Shown piece after piece: positions 56,298 to 64,000 of a stretch of 64,000 nucleotides of DNA. The stretch spans positions 35,001-99,000 of the forward strand of contig WBZZ01006915.1 in NCBI GenBank assembly GCA_019918135.1, read 5' to 3'. The translations under genes and the position numbers were made by a program. Within the stretch, counting starts at the first letter, position 1. Each line of letters opens with the position of its first letter. The DNA comes from Paulinella micropora. Lineage: Eukaryota > Cercozoa > Imbricatea > Euglyphida > Paulinellidae. Under the pieces are notes generated by a model. That model was not told the origin of the DNA, made no database searches, and was given only the letters and a program-made list of their open reading frames with translations.

Positions 56298-57362
56298 ATG
56301 CAGTCCGCCGCGACCAACGCACGAGAGTTGTCCCCCGGCTGGGCGCTAGTGGTCGTGGACATGCAGAACGACTTTATCCGCGAGGAGGGCAAGCTCACGC
56401 TGGCCAGAAGGGAAGTGGATAAGGAGGGAAAGCTCACGCCGGCCGCAAAGAAGAACCTGGAGGCCATGCACGACTGCATCCACGAGGTCCGCAAGCTGGT
56501 CAAGCTGCAGGGCTGGGACCTGGTGGTCTTTACACGGGACAAGCACCCGGGGGCAGAGGCGTGTAGGGGTAGCGGCCACGACCATGTATGTCAGCCGGCA
56601 CACATCTCCTTCCAGGATTCATATTACAACAATCAAGGGAAGAAGGAAAAGGCGAAGGGGGTCCAGAGTCGAGACGGCATTAAGGAGTACAAGTATATAC
56701 CAGCCGACGACGTCTTTCCGCTCCCTCAGTGTCAGTACACCCTGTGTAACAGTCAAGGTACGTTCAGAATTATGCAAGCTCTGTACCCTGCTCATTGCGT
56801 CATGAGCACGTGGGGCTCCGACCTAATAGACGAACTGCACGACCTGGCACCTCCCTTTTTGCAGACGGCTGTCTATAAGGCGCCAGAGCCAGCCGCGTCC
56901 TATCTGGATGACACGCGCTGGGAGCGAGTTACCCAATCTCTGCCCACGGGCGCTCCGAGAAACCGTGCCATCTTCTTTGACAAGGGCATGGATCGCTTCG
57001 TGGATGCCAATTCGGCTGTCTTCAAAAACGATGGCGAGACCCAAGTTACCAACGTCAATCCTAGGAACGGCCAAGTCGTGACCCTGACCCAGATCTTGCG
57101 CGTGAACGGTATCCAGAACGTAGTGGTCGCCGGCGTCGCCGCCAACATTTGTGTGAAGCAGACGTGCGCGGGCCTAATGAAGAAGGGTTTCGCTGTCTGC
57201 GTCGTAGGGACTGCAACCAAGCAGTTCGACACTACCTTCAACGTGAGCTCTCTTGTGCGCCTGGGGCACGCGTCAAGGTTCTACCAGGACGTAGCGTCGC
57301 TGCAGGCCAGCTCCCTCACAACTGCACAGGCCAGCTCCCTCACAACTTCTACCAGGACGTAG
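56298..57362 (+). CDS. Nicotinamidase (isochorismatase superfamily)
   Basis: A single open frame of 354 residues from the ATG at 56,298 (MQSAATNARELSPGWALVVV). It hydrolyses nicotinamide to nicotinate and ammonia in NAD+ salvage. The catalytic triad is present: Asp21 (VVVDMQNDF), Lys229 (FFDKGMDRF) and the nucleophile Cys285 (AANICVKQTC). Metal ligands fit TRDKHP (Asp81, His83) and PAHISF (His102). The block YPAHCVMSTWGSDLIDEL matches the HCV..TWG signature of PncA/Pnc1 enzymes. At 354 residues it is longer than the usual 180-220, owing to inserts around 110-150 and 185-225. It lies between the spike gene and the BTB-like gene. The last about 25 codons run into a small repeat cluster and are probably not conserved. 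Family assignment is strong; the role in infection is inference. Confidence 0.88.
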   Translation: MQSAATNARELSPGWALVVVDMQNDFIREEGKLTLARREVDKEGKLTPAAKKNLEAMHDCIHEVRKLVKLQGWDLVVFTRDKHPGAEACRGSGHDHVCQPAHISFQDSYYNNQGKKEKAKGVQSRDGIKEYKYIPADDVFPLPQCQYTLCNSQGTFRIMQALYPAHCVMSTWGSDLIDELHDLAPPFLQTAVYKAPEPAASYLDDTRWERVTQSLPTGAPRNRAIFFDKGMDRFVDANSAVFKNDGETQVTNVNPRNGQVVTLTQILRVNGIQNVVVAGVAANICVKQTCAGLMKKGFAVCVVGTATKQFDTTFNVSSLVRLGHASRFYQDVASLQASSLTTAQASSLTTSTRT

Positions 57363-57368
57363 CGTCGC
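57279..57368 (+). repeat. Nested short direct repeats at the 3' end of the nicotinamidase gene
   Basis: A 22-bp unit TTCTACCAGGACGTAGCGTC plus GC occurs at 57,279-57,300 and again at 57,347-57,368. Between them a 21-bp unit containing CAGGCCAGCTCCCTCACAAC occurs twice (57,303-57,323 and 57,327-57,347). The stop codon of the nicotinamidase lies in the last copy. This looks like local slippage or a footprint of duplication. Confidence 0.85.
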
Positions 57369-57517
57369 CGGCCGGCACAGCCCCACCCCCTCCCCCCCGG
57401 CCGGGAGGCCCCGGCCGGCTCTCTCTCCCCCCCGCCCCCCCCCCCCCCCCTCCCCCTCGTCGCCCCCCCCCCCCCCCGCAGGCCCGCCCTCTGCCCAGAA
57501 GTGACTACCCCCAAAGC

Positions 57518-59866
57518 ATGAACACCCAGTACCGCGCCTGTGCACAGTGTGGGATCGAGCGCCCGACTAAACTCCTGCGTACAGAGGAGGAGGAAAAGCC
57601 CGGCGGTTCGGGGGGCCCTCGTGTCGTGGCTATCCTGTTCGGGGGTTCCTCTGCCTCAGCTCCCACAGAACAACCGCTCTGGCGTTGCCCCCTGGAGCTT
57701 GTAACCGCCCTGCCGGCAGACTCGTTCTTGCCCACTGCCGTGCGACTGAATCTCAGAAAAACTCCCCAATCCCCGGAGGTAGACCTCACGACGTTGGCGG
57801 ACGCTAGATATCTGGACCTGGTACGAGACGAGGTTGTTGCCTACTGGCCCAAGATGTGCCGGGCCCGCCTGGGCAGGTGCTGGGCGCTGGCTAAGCTTGA
57901 GTGCGCTATTAATCACTTTAGCCTGCCCTCGTCAGAAGAGCAACTTCTGCGGAGCCGGCTGATAGCTTTATCTGCCGAGCTCCAGATACTAGTAGCACAA
58001 GCGGGGCCGAGCATCGGCTACCAAAATGACGAAGCGACGCCAGTGCCTTCGTCGTCAAGCCTACCAAGCTGGGGCCCCGAACACTATCGCATACTGTGCA
58101 GGCTTGGCCTGGAGTTTCCTGCTTGTGAACACGTCGTACGGCTGTACGAAGAATTCTGCCTGCACGGGCTTTTGTGTACCCCTGCTCTGGAATCCCGTGG
58201 CCTGTCGGTGCTGCCAGAGGCCATGGTAAGAACCAAGGATAGCTCCCCCCGTTTGGGCGTATATGAGCCTCTCGCAGTTTCGCCCGCTTCGGAGTTTTGG
58301 GTTCAGAAGGAACCCGGGGCAGAGGGTCTAGCGTACCCAGGGCTAAAGACGTGTTACCTACGGCCGCGGTCGCAGGTAGATTCGGACACAATGGTGGTGG
58401 AGCACTCGGGCCTCTACGAGGTCGCGGGGCGGCATCCGTACCAGGGCCTGAAACCCCTGGCCGCCCTGTCTAAGCTCGTCGGCCAGGCTTGGGACCTGGC
58501 CCGGGCCGCCGACGTCCTGGACCTGCGACACCACTGGTCGGCGCCAGGGTTGGATGAAGAACTGCAACAGTTCAAACGGTCGCTACAGCCGGGACCCGCC
58601 CCCCGTGATAGGTCTGGGGACGACGTAGCGTCTGTCCTCGGCCAGCAAGTCCGCCTGTGCCAACAGGTTCTGGCCAGCTATGGCTATTCTGGGCCCGCGC
58701 CGGCCGCCACCAAGGCACACCGCGGCTGCGCGGCCGTCCCGGAGACAACAGTCGACGAGCGGGGGCTGTCCGCCGAGGTGGAGGTCACCCTGGGGGGTGT
58801 GACACGCACTTACCCACGGGCGGTCCTACAGAGACTGCCGGGGCTGCTGGCCGAGCTTAGTAAGAAGCCCGGAGCCGGCACCCTGGAGCTGCGGTTTGCT
58901 AAGGGTGCCCACGGAGTGGACCACGCCGAACTGGTCCTGGACGAGATCGACCATTACTATCACGCTGCTCTGCGGACCACAGCGGACCGTGGCAAGCGAC
59001 TCGCAGAGTCCTGCTTGCCGTTGACTGCCATACACCGTACACTGGCACGGCAGAGAACCGATAGGCAGGGGAGGGCTGCGGGGGGACACCAGGCCTATGT
59101 ATGCCATGGCCTGGCGCTAGGCCTGTGGCAGATCGCCGACCTGGTGACAAACCGCACAACACCTACAAAAAGCACTGGCCCCGCACAGCTCACGGAATGG
59201 GATAAAGCAAGGTTCTTGGCGCTGAGCCAGTGGGGCCTGGAGTTCCGCTATATAGCCTACGCAGCACGCCTGTGTACCAAGCGCCGCCACCAAAACGCCC
59301 AAGTGCGCTGGAGTAGCGGTGGATCAGGGAGCCCCCTGGGGCCGTACGCTACAGTAAGCGACCTTTTCGGCTCTGCGAGGGTAGATGTCAAGGACTACTG
59401 CTGGAAGCCCGGCACGTCACTCTCCTACAAATCTCTGGAGGTCATCGAGGGCGCCAGGATTCACGATAGCTTCTACGACGAAGACGGGTTCCTGCTACGA
59501 GCTGTGGAAAAATGGCTAAGCGAAAGAAAAGAACTGGAGGGGATACTGCAAGCCTTGCAGAAAGCGATACTGCAAGCCTTGCAGAAAGCGCACCCGCGAC
59601 CCCGGGGCTGGGAAAGGCTGCGGGAGGCAATACAAACTTGCCTGGACACTGAAGGCAACAGGTTCGCCAAAGAGTTCACCGCCATCGTGGAGCACTACAA
59701 GAGGGAGCACTACAAGAGGGAGCGACAACGGCGCGGTAAGGGGGGGGGGGGGGGGACACGTCACGCGTGCACGGCAGGGTCTCCGCAAGGGAGGGGAGAA
59801 GCCTGGATCCCGTTTGTCTTGCCGGCAGGCCGGGCGTCGATCAAAAGCAGCAGGAACAAGATTTAG
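57518..59866 (+). CDS. Duplicated BTB/POZ-like protein
   Basis: One open frame from the ATG at 57,518 (MNTQYRACAQCGIERPTKLL) to 59,866, about 780 residues. Residues about 410-480 (LSAEVEVTLGGVTRTYPRAVLQRLPGLL and then ELVLDEIDHYYHAAL, at about 58,770-58,980) have the order of a BTB/POZ T1 domain: a VxLxVGG-like strand, a TLxRxP-like helix and a final IxxYY helix. The N-terminal region (VVAILFGGSS, CPLELVTALPADSFL) has a weaker copy. Each is followed by a similar helical segment: HYRILCRLGLEFPACEHVVRLY, and later ARFLALSQWGLEFRYIAYAARL. The protein therefore looks like a tandem duplication of a BTB-plus-helical unit. BTB proteins often serve as Cullin-3 substrate adaptors. The domain call is tentative. 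The C-terminus ends in Lys/Arg-rich helices and a low-complexity tail. Confidence 0.55.
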   Translation: MNTQYRACAQCGIERPTKLLRTEEEEKPGGSGGPRVVAILFGGSSASAPTEQPLWRCPLELVTALPADSFLPTAVRLNLRKTPQSPEVDLTTLADARYLDLVRDEVVAYWPKMCRARLGRCWALAKLECAINHFSLPSSEEQLLRSRLIALSAELQILVAQAGPSIGYQNDEATPVPSSSSLPSWGPEHYRILCRLGLEFPACEHVVRLYEEFCLHGLLCTPALESRGLSVLPEAMVRTKDSSPRLGVYEPLAVSPASEFWVQKEPGAEGLAYPGLKTCYLRPRSQVDSDTMVVEHSGLYEVAGRHPYQGLKPLAALSKLVGQAWDLARAADVLDLRHHWSAPGLDEELQQFKRSLQPGPAPRDRSGDDVASVLGQQVRLCQQVLASYGYSGPAPAATKAHRGCAAVPETTVDERGLSAEVEVTLGGVTRTYPRAVLQRLPGLLAELSKKPGAGTLELRFAKGAHGVDHAELVLDEIDHYYHAALRTTADRGKRLAESCLPLTAIHRTLARQRTDRQGRAAGGHQAYVCHGLALGLWQIADLVTNRTTPTKSTGPAQLTEWDKARFLALSQWGLEFRYIAYAARLCTKRRHQNAQVRWSSGGSGSPLGPYATVSDLFGSARVDVKDYCWKPGTSLSYKSLEVIEGARIHDSFYDEDGFLLRAVEKWLSERKELEGILQALQKAILQALQKAHPRPRGWERLREAIQTCLDTEGNRFAKEFTAIVEHYKREHYKRERQRRGKGGGGGTRHACTAGSPQGRGEAWIPFVLPAGRASIKSSRNKI
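59543..59590 (+). repeat. Exact 24-bp tandem duplication in coding sequence
   Basis: ATACTGCAAGCCTTGCAGAA plus AGCG at 59,543-59,566 and again at 59,567-59,590, adding one ILQALQKA unit. A second, shorter in-frame duplication (GAGCACTACAAGAGG) lies near 59,690-59,720. Both keep the frame. Confidence 0.95.
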
Positions 59867-60487
59867 TAACATTAAATTGTGTGGCCCCCCCAGACTACGT
59901 TTGGTGGTGCTCACCTCCTACCTGACCCCGGGGCATCGTACTTAGCTGTCCACCTGCCAGGAAAAGAGAGGTCTGGTACGGGCGCCCTGCATCGGCCTTA
60001 AGGCGGACGCGCTCCCCCCCGCCGTCCGGTCAACTTAGGCAGGCCGAGACGCCAGGCAGGACGAGGGCAGGGGAGAAAGTCTCTCCCTGCCTGCCCGTAG
60101 TGGGGCTTTTCCCCTGTCCTCCCCCCCTCGCCCTGACGCGGGGGGCGCCCCCCCCCCCCCCCCACAGCCAGGCAAGCTGGCCCTGCCGGAGAGGTCCGGG
60201 GCCCCCGCGCGAGCTCACCCCGGCCTGCTCTCCCCCGGGTGAGGAGCGCGAGGGGCGGGCCAGGGGCGCGGGCTGCTGCCGGGGGAACGGGGCGGGGAAG
60301 GGGGGGGGACTGCTGCCGGGCGAGGGGCGGCGGCGCGCCGGCCCCCAGGGGCCACCGGCCTGGGGGAGAGGAAGCGGGGGGGGGGGGGGGGCACGGGGGG
60401 AGGCCACGCCGGGGGGGGGGGGGGGGGGCGCCGGGGGCGGCGGGGGCCGGGGGCTGCCCACAACGGCCGGCACCCCCCCCCCCCCCG
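59867..60487. other. Gap upstream of the terminase, dense G and C runs
   Basis: About 620 bases. ATTAAA at 59,871-59,876 could be the polyadenylation signal of the preceding gene. The rest is GC-rich with a C run near 60,150-60,163, G runs at 60,376-60,391 and 60,411-60,428, and a C run at 60,473-60,486 ending just before the terminase ATG. Pro/Gly/Arg-rich frames on both strands are low complexity and not called. The terminase promoter should lie here. Confidence 0.55.
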
Positions 60488-62515
60488 ATGTCCAGCGCGC
60501 CGCCGGCCACGAAGATGACCCGCAGTCCCTGCTGTTGCAGCGGCTGCGCCAGGCCTGGGACGCGCGGCTGCAGACGGCCCCCCGGCCCGCCCCCCGCGCC
60601 GCCGGCCGCCCACACGGACCCGTGGTCCCTGCGGCAGCAAGGAGGGCTCCAGGGGCTGGTCGGGGAGTGCGCGTTCCGGGTCCACGAGGCAGTGCGCGAC
60701 TGGCAGGCCGCGCACGCGCGGGCGCACGGCGTGCGGCCCTTCGCGGACTGCCCCCCCGAGGAGGACGAGGACGATGCGAACGGGCCGGCGGCTTCGGCCG
60801 GCGCGGCGCGCCTGCATGAGGTGCGGGCGACGCTGGACCTCTTCCTGACCGAGGGCAAGCCCCGTTCGCTGGACCAGAAGAGGTTCCACGACGCGATGCT
60901 CGTGTCGTGCGCGGAGCTGATCTTGGGGCAGATCGAGTTCCAGCGCGAGCGGCCGGGCCTGCTGGAGCAGCTCGGGCGCGCCACGTACCCGTTCGGCACG
61001 CTGATCCTGTGCCCCCGCCGCTGGGGCAAGTCCACCAGCGTGGCTTGCTTCTGTGCCGCGCTGCTGTACCTGTGCGGGCGGGTGAGGCTGCTCATCCTGG
61101 CCACGCAGATCAAGTCGGCGGCCCTGCTGATGAAGTCGGCCCTGGTGTACTTCATGCAGCTGCCCGGCGCGGGTGAGCGCATCATCGAGAACAACGCGTT
61201 CCGGCTCGTGGTGCAGGGCCGCGGGGTGCGCGGCTCGCGGGCGCAGGCGCTGCGCACCGGCAGCGTCAACAGCATCACCGCCTGTGCGCCAACCGAGTCC
61301 AGCGTGCGCGGCGAGAGCGCCAACCTGATCCTGGTGGACGAGGCCGCCTTTGTCAGCCCGCACATCATGGCGGTGCTGGCCCCGCTCCTCACCGTGGCGG
61401 AGACCAGCATTATCTGCATCTCCACCCCGGCCGGCTCGGAGAACTGGTACACCCGGCTCTTTCTGCCGCCCGCCGGCCCCGACGGCCCCCCGGCCGAGGA
61501 CATGTTCCTGCGCTTCCACGTGGACCTCTTGTGCCAGGCGTGCCGGCAGAGCGGCGTCGCGCCCGAGAAGTGCCAGCACAACGCCCACCTGGCGCCCGCC
61601 TGGCTGCCGACGTCGAGCCAGCAGCGCGCGGGCGCGTTCATGCCGGGCGGCTCACTCTTTGCGCAGGAGTTGCTGGGCAACATCGTCACGGGGGGGGCGG
61701 GCCTCCTGGACTCCGCCGCCGTGGCGCGCCTGCTGCGGCCCCTGCTGGCGGCCGAGGACGCGCACGCGCGCGCGGTGGCGGCGCTGGGCGTGGCGTACGG
61801 GCCCGCGGGCAAGCTCGGGCGCCTGGCGCGGGCCCGGGAGGCGGCCCAGCAGGCCCTGCTGCAGGCGGGCGAGCGCCTCGAGCCCCGCGGCCGGCTGGTG
61901 GCGTACAGCCTGATCGACCCGGCGGGGCACGGGGCGTCCGAGTTTGCCATCGTGACGGCGGCGCCGCACCCCGAGCGGCCGGGCACCCTGGTCCTGGTGG
62001 GCGTGGCCTGCATCAGCGGCCGCCGCGAGGGCGGGCCGGAGGCGGAATTTGCGCGCTACTGGCGGGCGCTGTCCCTGCACCCCGCGCTGCGCGAGGCACA
62101 CTTTGTGGTGGGCGTCGAGTCCAACTTTGGCGGCTCGCACTTTGTGCAGCTCTTGCTAGAGCAGTGGGTGGCGCCGCACCTGCCGAGCTGGGAGCAATGG
62201 CTGGAGCCCGTGGCCGTCGCGGCCAAGCCGGCGGCCGCGCCGGCCAACGGACTGATTACTACGCAGCACGCCAAGAACACGGGGGCCCACCTGCTGTGCG
62301 AGCGCCTGAAGCGGGGCACGCTGGCGCTAGCACAGGGCCTCGTGCACGCCGGGCGCCCCAGCCGGCTCGACGTCTTGCGCGAGCTGGAGTCCCAGCTGCA
62401 GAAGCTGGATTACGCGGGGGGCAGCGTCTCCGGCAAGAAGAGCGGCCGGCAGGACGACCTGGCGATCGCCCTCGTGCTCCTGTGCTACTGGCTCCATGTC
62501 ACCGGCCGGGCCTAG
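60488..62515 (+). CDS. Large terminase subunit, DNA-packaging ATPase/nuclease
   Basis: A single open frame of 675 residues. I chose the ATG at 60,488 because upstream codons are Gly/Arg low complexity. ATPase domain: Walker A CPRRWGKS (about 175-182), Walker B LILVDEAAF (about 280-288), coupling motif ISTPAG (311-316). RNase H-like nuclease domain: acidic residues at YSLIDPAG (Asp477), VVGVESNFGG (Glu544) and GRQDDLAIAL (Asp656/657), the order used by herpesvirus UL15/UL89 and tailed-phage terminases. Length is close to the herpesvirus enzyme (about 670-735). It pumps viral DNA into preformed capsids in the nucleus and cuts concatemers. Unlike herpesvirus UL15 it needs no intron here. A Cys-rich N-terminus (CCCSGC) is unusual. 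This gene looks whole and is the firmest evidence that the region is viral. Confidence 0.92.
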   Translation: MSSAPPATKMTRSPCCCSGCARPGTRGCRRPPGPPPAPPAAHTDPWSLRQQGGLQGLVGECAFRVHEAVRDWQAAHARAHGVRPFADCPPEEDEDDANGPAASAGAARLHEVRATLDLFLTEGKPRSLDQKRFHDAMLVSCAELILGQIEFQRERPGLLEQLGRATYPFGTLILCPRRWGKSTSVACFCAALLYLCGRVRLLILATQIKSAALLMKSALVYFMQLPGAGERIIENNAFRLVVQGRGVRGSRAQALRTGSVNSITACAPTESSVRGESANLILVDEAAFVSPHIMAVLAPLLTVAETSIICISTPAGSENWYTRLFLPPAGPDGPPAEDMFLRFHVDLLCQACRQSGVAPEKCQHNAHLAPAWLPTSSQQRAGAFMPGGSLFAQELLGNIVTGGAGLLDSAAVARLLRPLLAAEDAHARAVAALGVAYGPAGKLGRLARAREAAQQALLQAGERLEPRGRLVAYSLIDPAGHGASEFAIVTAAPHPERPGTLVLVGVACISGRREGGPEAEFARYWRALSLHPALREAHFVVGVESNFGGSHFVQLLLEQWVAPHLPSWEQWLEPVAVAAKPAAAPANGLITTQHAKNTGAHLLCERLKRGTLALAQGLVHAGRPSRLDVLRELESQLQKLDYAGGSVSGKKSGRQDDLAIALVLLCYWLHVTGRA

Positions 62516-62755
62516 CCCCCCGCGGCAGCCCCGGCGCCGCAGTCCTCCTCCGTACCGACCCCACCACCCCGCTCGCCCTCTCCTCTCCTCCCTTGCTCCC
62601 CCCCCCCCCCCCCCCGCCCCCTCCGCCCCCCCCCCCCCCCCGCCGTCCCTCCCGGCCTAACCAGCGAGCGCCGGCCTGCGAGGTACACTCGTCTCGGCCC
62701 CGGCCTTGCGTAGTAAACAGTCTCAGTGAGGGGGGGGGGGGGCCAGAGGAAGCCC
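62516..62755. other. Short gap with C and G runs
   Basis: 240 bases between terminase and the next gene. Two long C runs lie at about 62,599-62,615 and 62,627-62,641, and a G run at about 62,730-62,742 lies 13 bases before the next ATG. No other signal was recognised. Confidence 0.6.
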
Positions 62756-63849
62756 ATGACTGACAAGCTCCGCGCGGAGAAGGCGAAGCCGCCTACTTAC
62801 AAACTCACCGTGATCTTCTACCACCTCGGAAGCCCGGCTTGGCTACAAGACAAATCGTACGAAGCTAAGCTACCAGCGTATGCGCGACCGGCGGATGCGC
62901 CGCCCGAGTCGGACCACTACGAGCTAAAGTATCTCGTCCGTTCCGGCAATCGCCCCGAACCAGTGTTGGTGCAACACGCGAGCCAACCCGGTGAAGACTT
63001 ACCAGTAGGTGCAGCGCACCCGTACCCGTCCCGTCAGATATTTAATGTATGCGCGGCAAACGTAGGGGAGGAGGCCCTGAAGAAGTCTAGCGGAAGCAAC
63101 AGCCTCATGGTCACGCTGAGGCCCCAGCTTGGTCGCAGAGCAAGTGGGCTGCCACTGGCCGGAACGGTCGGGGTCCTGAGTGCACGGGGTTCCAAGAAGG
63201 CAAGGTCTTGTCTGATGTACAGAACACGGATTGGCTACCCGTGCAGCTTACCCCCCGCTCGGCCTTGGCGGCTGGCACACCCCAGTGCAGACTGCAGGTC
63301 CGCCTGCACGGCTGGACGGGACCCGGCTGGACAGACCCCGGGTCCTACAAACCCGAAGGCCTGCGGTGCGGTACGCAGCAGCAACTACGATACCATCCTT
63401 GTCAATACGTCGTAACTACATGGACCTTCGTCGGATTGTTGGAAAACCCCGCGGCGCGCAAGCTTGCGATGTCCGACTACTGGGCTACAGAAGGCGAGGT
63501 TATCTGCACCTTCCTGCCGCCACCAAATGATGGCCGCGACCATGGTAGTACGAAGAAGGCCAAGCTCACGTCTTTCGAATTAGACGAGGTCTCCCAGGCA
63601 GCATCGGGTTCCCGGGCGTGGGCCTGCCTGGCGCAGTATTTGCGTTGCGCCCTGGCGCCGGACTTCCTGCGCCAGTATACCTTTGGCGTGGACCTGGTCC
63701 CGTGTCTACCGGACAGGGAAATCGGCGCCCCCGAGGTCGTCTACCTCGCGGATGGCCTCCTCCTGTCCGCCGGGGAGCGCCCTATGCAAGCGCCGGCGTG
63801 GAGGGTATTAGAGTCCGGTGTCGCCGGGGCCGGCGCTGTGCCCGCTTAA
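62756..63849 (+). CDS. Unknown protein of about 360 residues
   Basis: ATG at 62,756 (MTDKLRAEKAKPPTYKLTV), stop at 63,849. It is not continuous in one frame. The N-terminal part is beta-rich (YKLTVIFYHLGSPAWL, YELKYLVRSGNRPEPVLV). The C-terminal half contains YVVTTWTFVGLLENPAARKL, EVICTFLPPPNDGRD, a basic STKKAKLTSFELDEV and FLRQYTFGVDLVPCLPD. The strand-rich composition and position next to the terminase would suit a capsid accessory protein such as a triplex subunit, but no motif proves it. Confidence 0.5.
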
Positions 63850-64000
63850 CAGACGATCGAGCGCGGCGTACCAACAACAACAACTACGCCCACAGTCAGC
63901 CCAGACAGTAAATGGACGCGCCAGGGAAAAGGTATGGCTGACAGGCGATTGGTGCGCCAAAAGTCTCACCTGGATCCAGCACAAGGGCTCCCGCGGCGGT
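63850..64000. other. Right edge, no gene resolved
   Basis: The last 150 bases are less GC-rich and contain a small AAC repeat near 63,870-63,885. A coding frame may begin after 63,911 and continue outside the window, but it is too short to judge. Confidence 0.4.

Larger units (their letters stand above)
8369..62742. repeat. Recurrent G or C homopolymer tracts at gene borders and introns
   Basis: More than twenty tracts of 12-20 identical G or C occur only within the GC-rich element, for example 8,369-8,387 (C), 8,759-8,776 (G), 10,537-10,553 (G), 11,636-11,654 (C), 21,911-21,930 (G), 25,611-25,627 (G), 34,686-34,705 (G), 56,131-56,148 (C), 60,376-60,391 (G) and 60,411-60,428 (G). Nearly every intergenic gap has one, and others lie in intron-like stretches. 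None occurs in the 7.4 kb AT-rich flank. They may serve as pyrimidine tracts or G-quadruplexes, or reflect slippage. Their true lengths are uncertain because sequencing handles them poorly. Confidence 0.85.
7440..64000. mobile_element. Herpesvirus-/mirusvirus-like (Duplodnaviria) element, left part
   Basis: From about 7,440 the composition switches from AT-rich to very GC-rich and gene density rises sharply, with about twenty genes on both strands. The hallmark is a complete large terminase subunit at 60,488-62,515. Other parts are two giant surface glycoproteins, a USP-type deubiquitinase, a nicotinamidase, an F-box/LRR protein, an HNH nuclease and large unknown structural-type proteins. The element continues past the right edge, and no terminal repeat was recognised on the left. 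Several genes look whole; others are spread over more than one frame, about a dozen changes in total, part of which may be introns. The many very long open frames argue for a young insertion or a free virus joined in assembly rather than an ancient fossil. Family placement rests on the terminase alone. Confidence 0.72.

Noticed and set aside
7440-64000. Polinton/Maverick or nucleocytoplasmic giant-virus origin
   Set aside because: No protein-primed polymerase, retroviral-type integrase, FtsK/A32-type packaging ATPase or double jelly-roll capsid was seen. The packaging gene is a terminase, which points to Duplodnaviria.
7440-64000. LTR retrotransposon or retrovirus remnants
   Set aside because: No reverse transcriptase, protease or integrase motif and no long terminal repeats were noticed.

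Overview
The window joins two very different kinds of DNA. Bases 1 to about 7,440 look like an ordinary AT-rich eukaryotic chromosome: spliceosomal introns with GT...AG borders, a large (AAT)n/(CATA)n microsatellite inside an intron, an AATAAA polyadenylation signal, and two convergent multi-exon genes (1,252-3,146 on +, 3,532-6,761 on -). The minus-strand gene looks like a DDE/RNase H-type transposase and the plus-strand gene like its partner, so this part may be a two-gene DNA transposon. The host cannot be named from the sequence.

From about 7,440 to the right edge the DNA becomes very GC-rich, gene-dense on both strands and studded with G or C homopolymers of 12-20 bases. The clearest gene is a complete large terminase subunit (60,488-62,515) with packaging ATPase and RNase H-like nuclease motifs. 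That protein is a hallmark of tailed-phage/herpesvirus/mirusvirus-type viruses (Duplodnaviria), so I read the GC-rich part as at least 56.5 kb of a herpesvirus- or mirusvirus-like element, either integrated in a eukaryotic genome or joined to host DNA by assembly. It runs off the right edge. Several genes read openly in one frame. Others are spread over more than one frame, roughly a dozen changes in all, some of which are probably introns. No DNA polymerase, recognisable major capsid protein or terminal repeat was seen.

Layout of the element, left to right: HNH-endonuclease-like gene (+); USP-type deubiquitinase (-); very large protein with an N-terminal membrane segment (+); unknown protein with a probable paralogue 20 kb away (-); unknown (-); two small unknown genes (+); large acidic protein and a Cys/His-motif protein (-); a very large tegument-like protein with duplicated helical modules and a coiled-coil repeat array (+); small unknown and a 1,100-residue unknown (-); three unknown genes (+), the last being the paralogue; F-box/LRR protein (-); two giant surface glycoproteins, one built of HYR-like modules (-); nicotinamidase (+); BTB-like duplicated protein (+); terminase (+); unknown (+).

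Together these suggest a virus with a herpes-type DNA packaging motor, a heavily glycosylated envelope, and host-interaction genes aimed at ubiquitin (deubiquitinase, F-box and BTB adaptor candidates) and NAD+ metabolism (nicotinamidase). Functions beyond the terminase, nicotinamidase, deubiquitinase, HNH, F-box/LRR and HYR assignments are inference.
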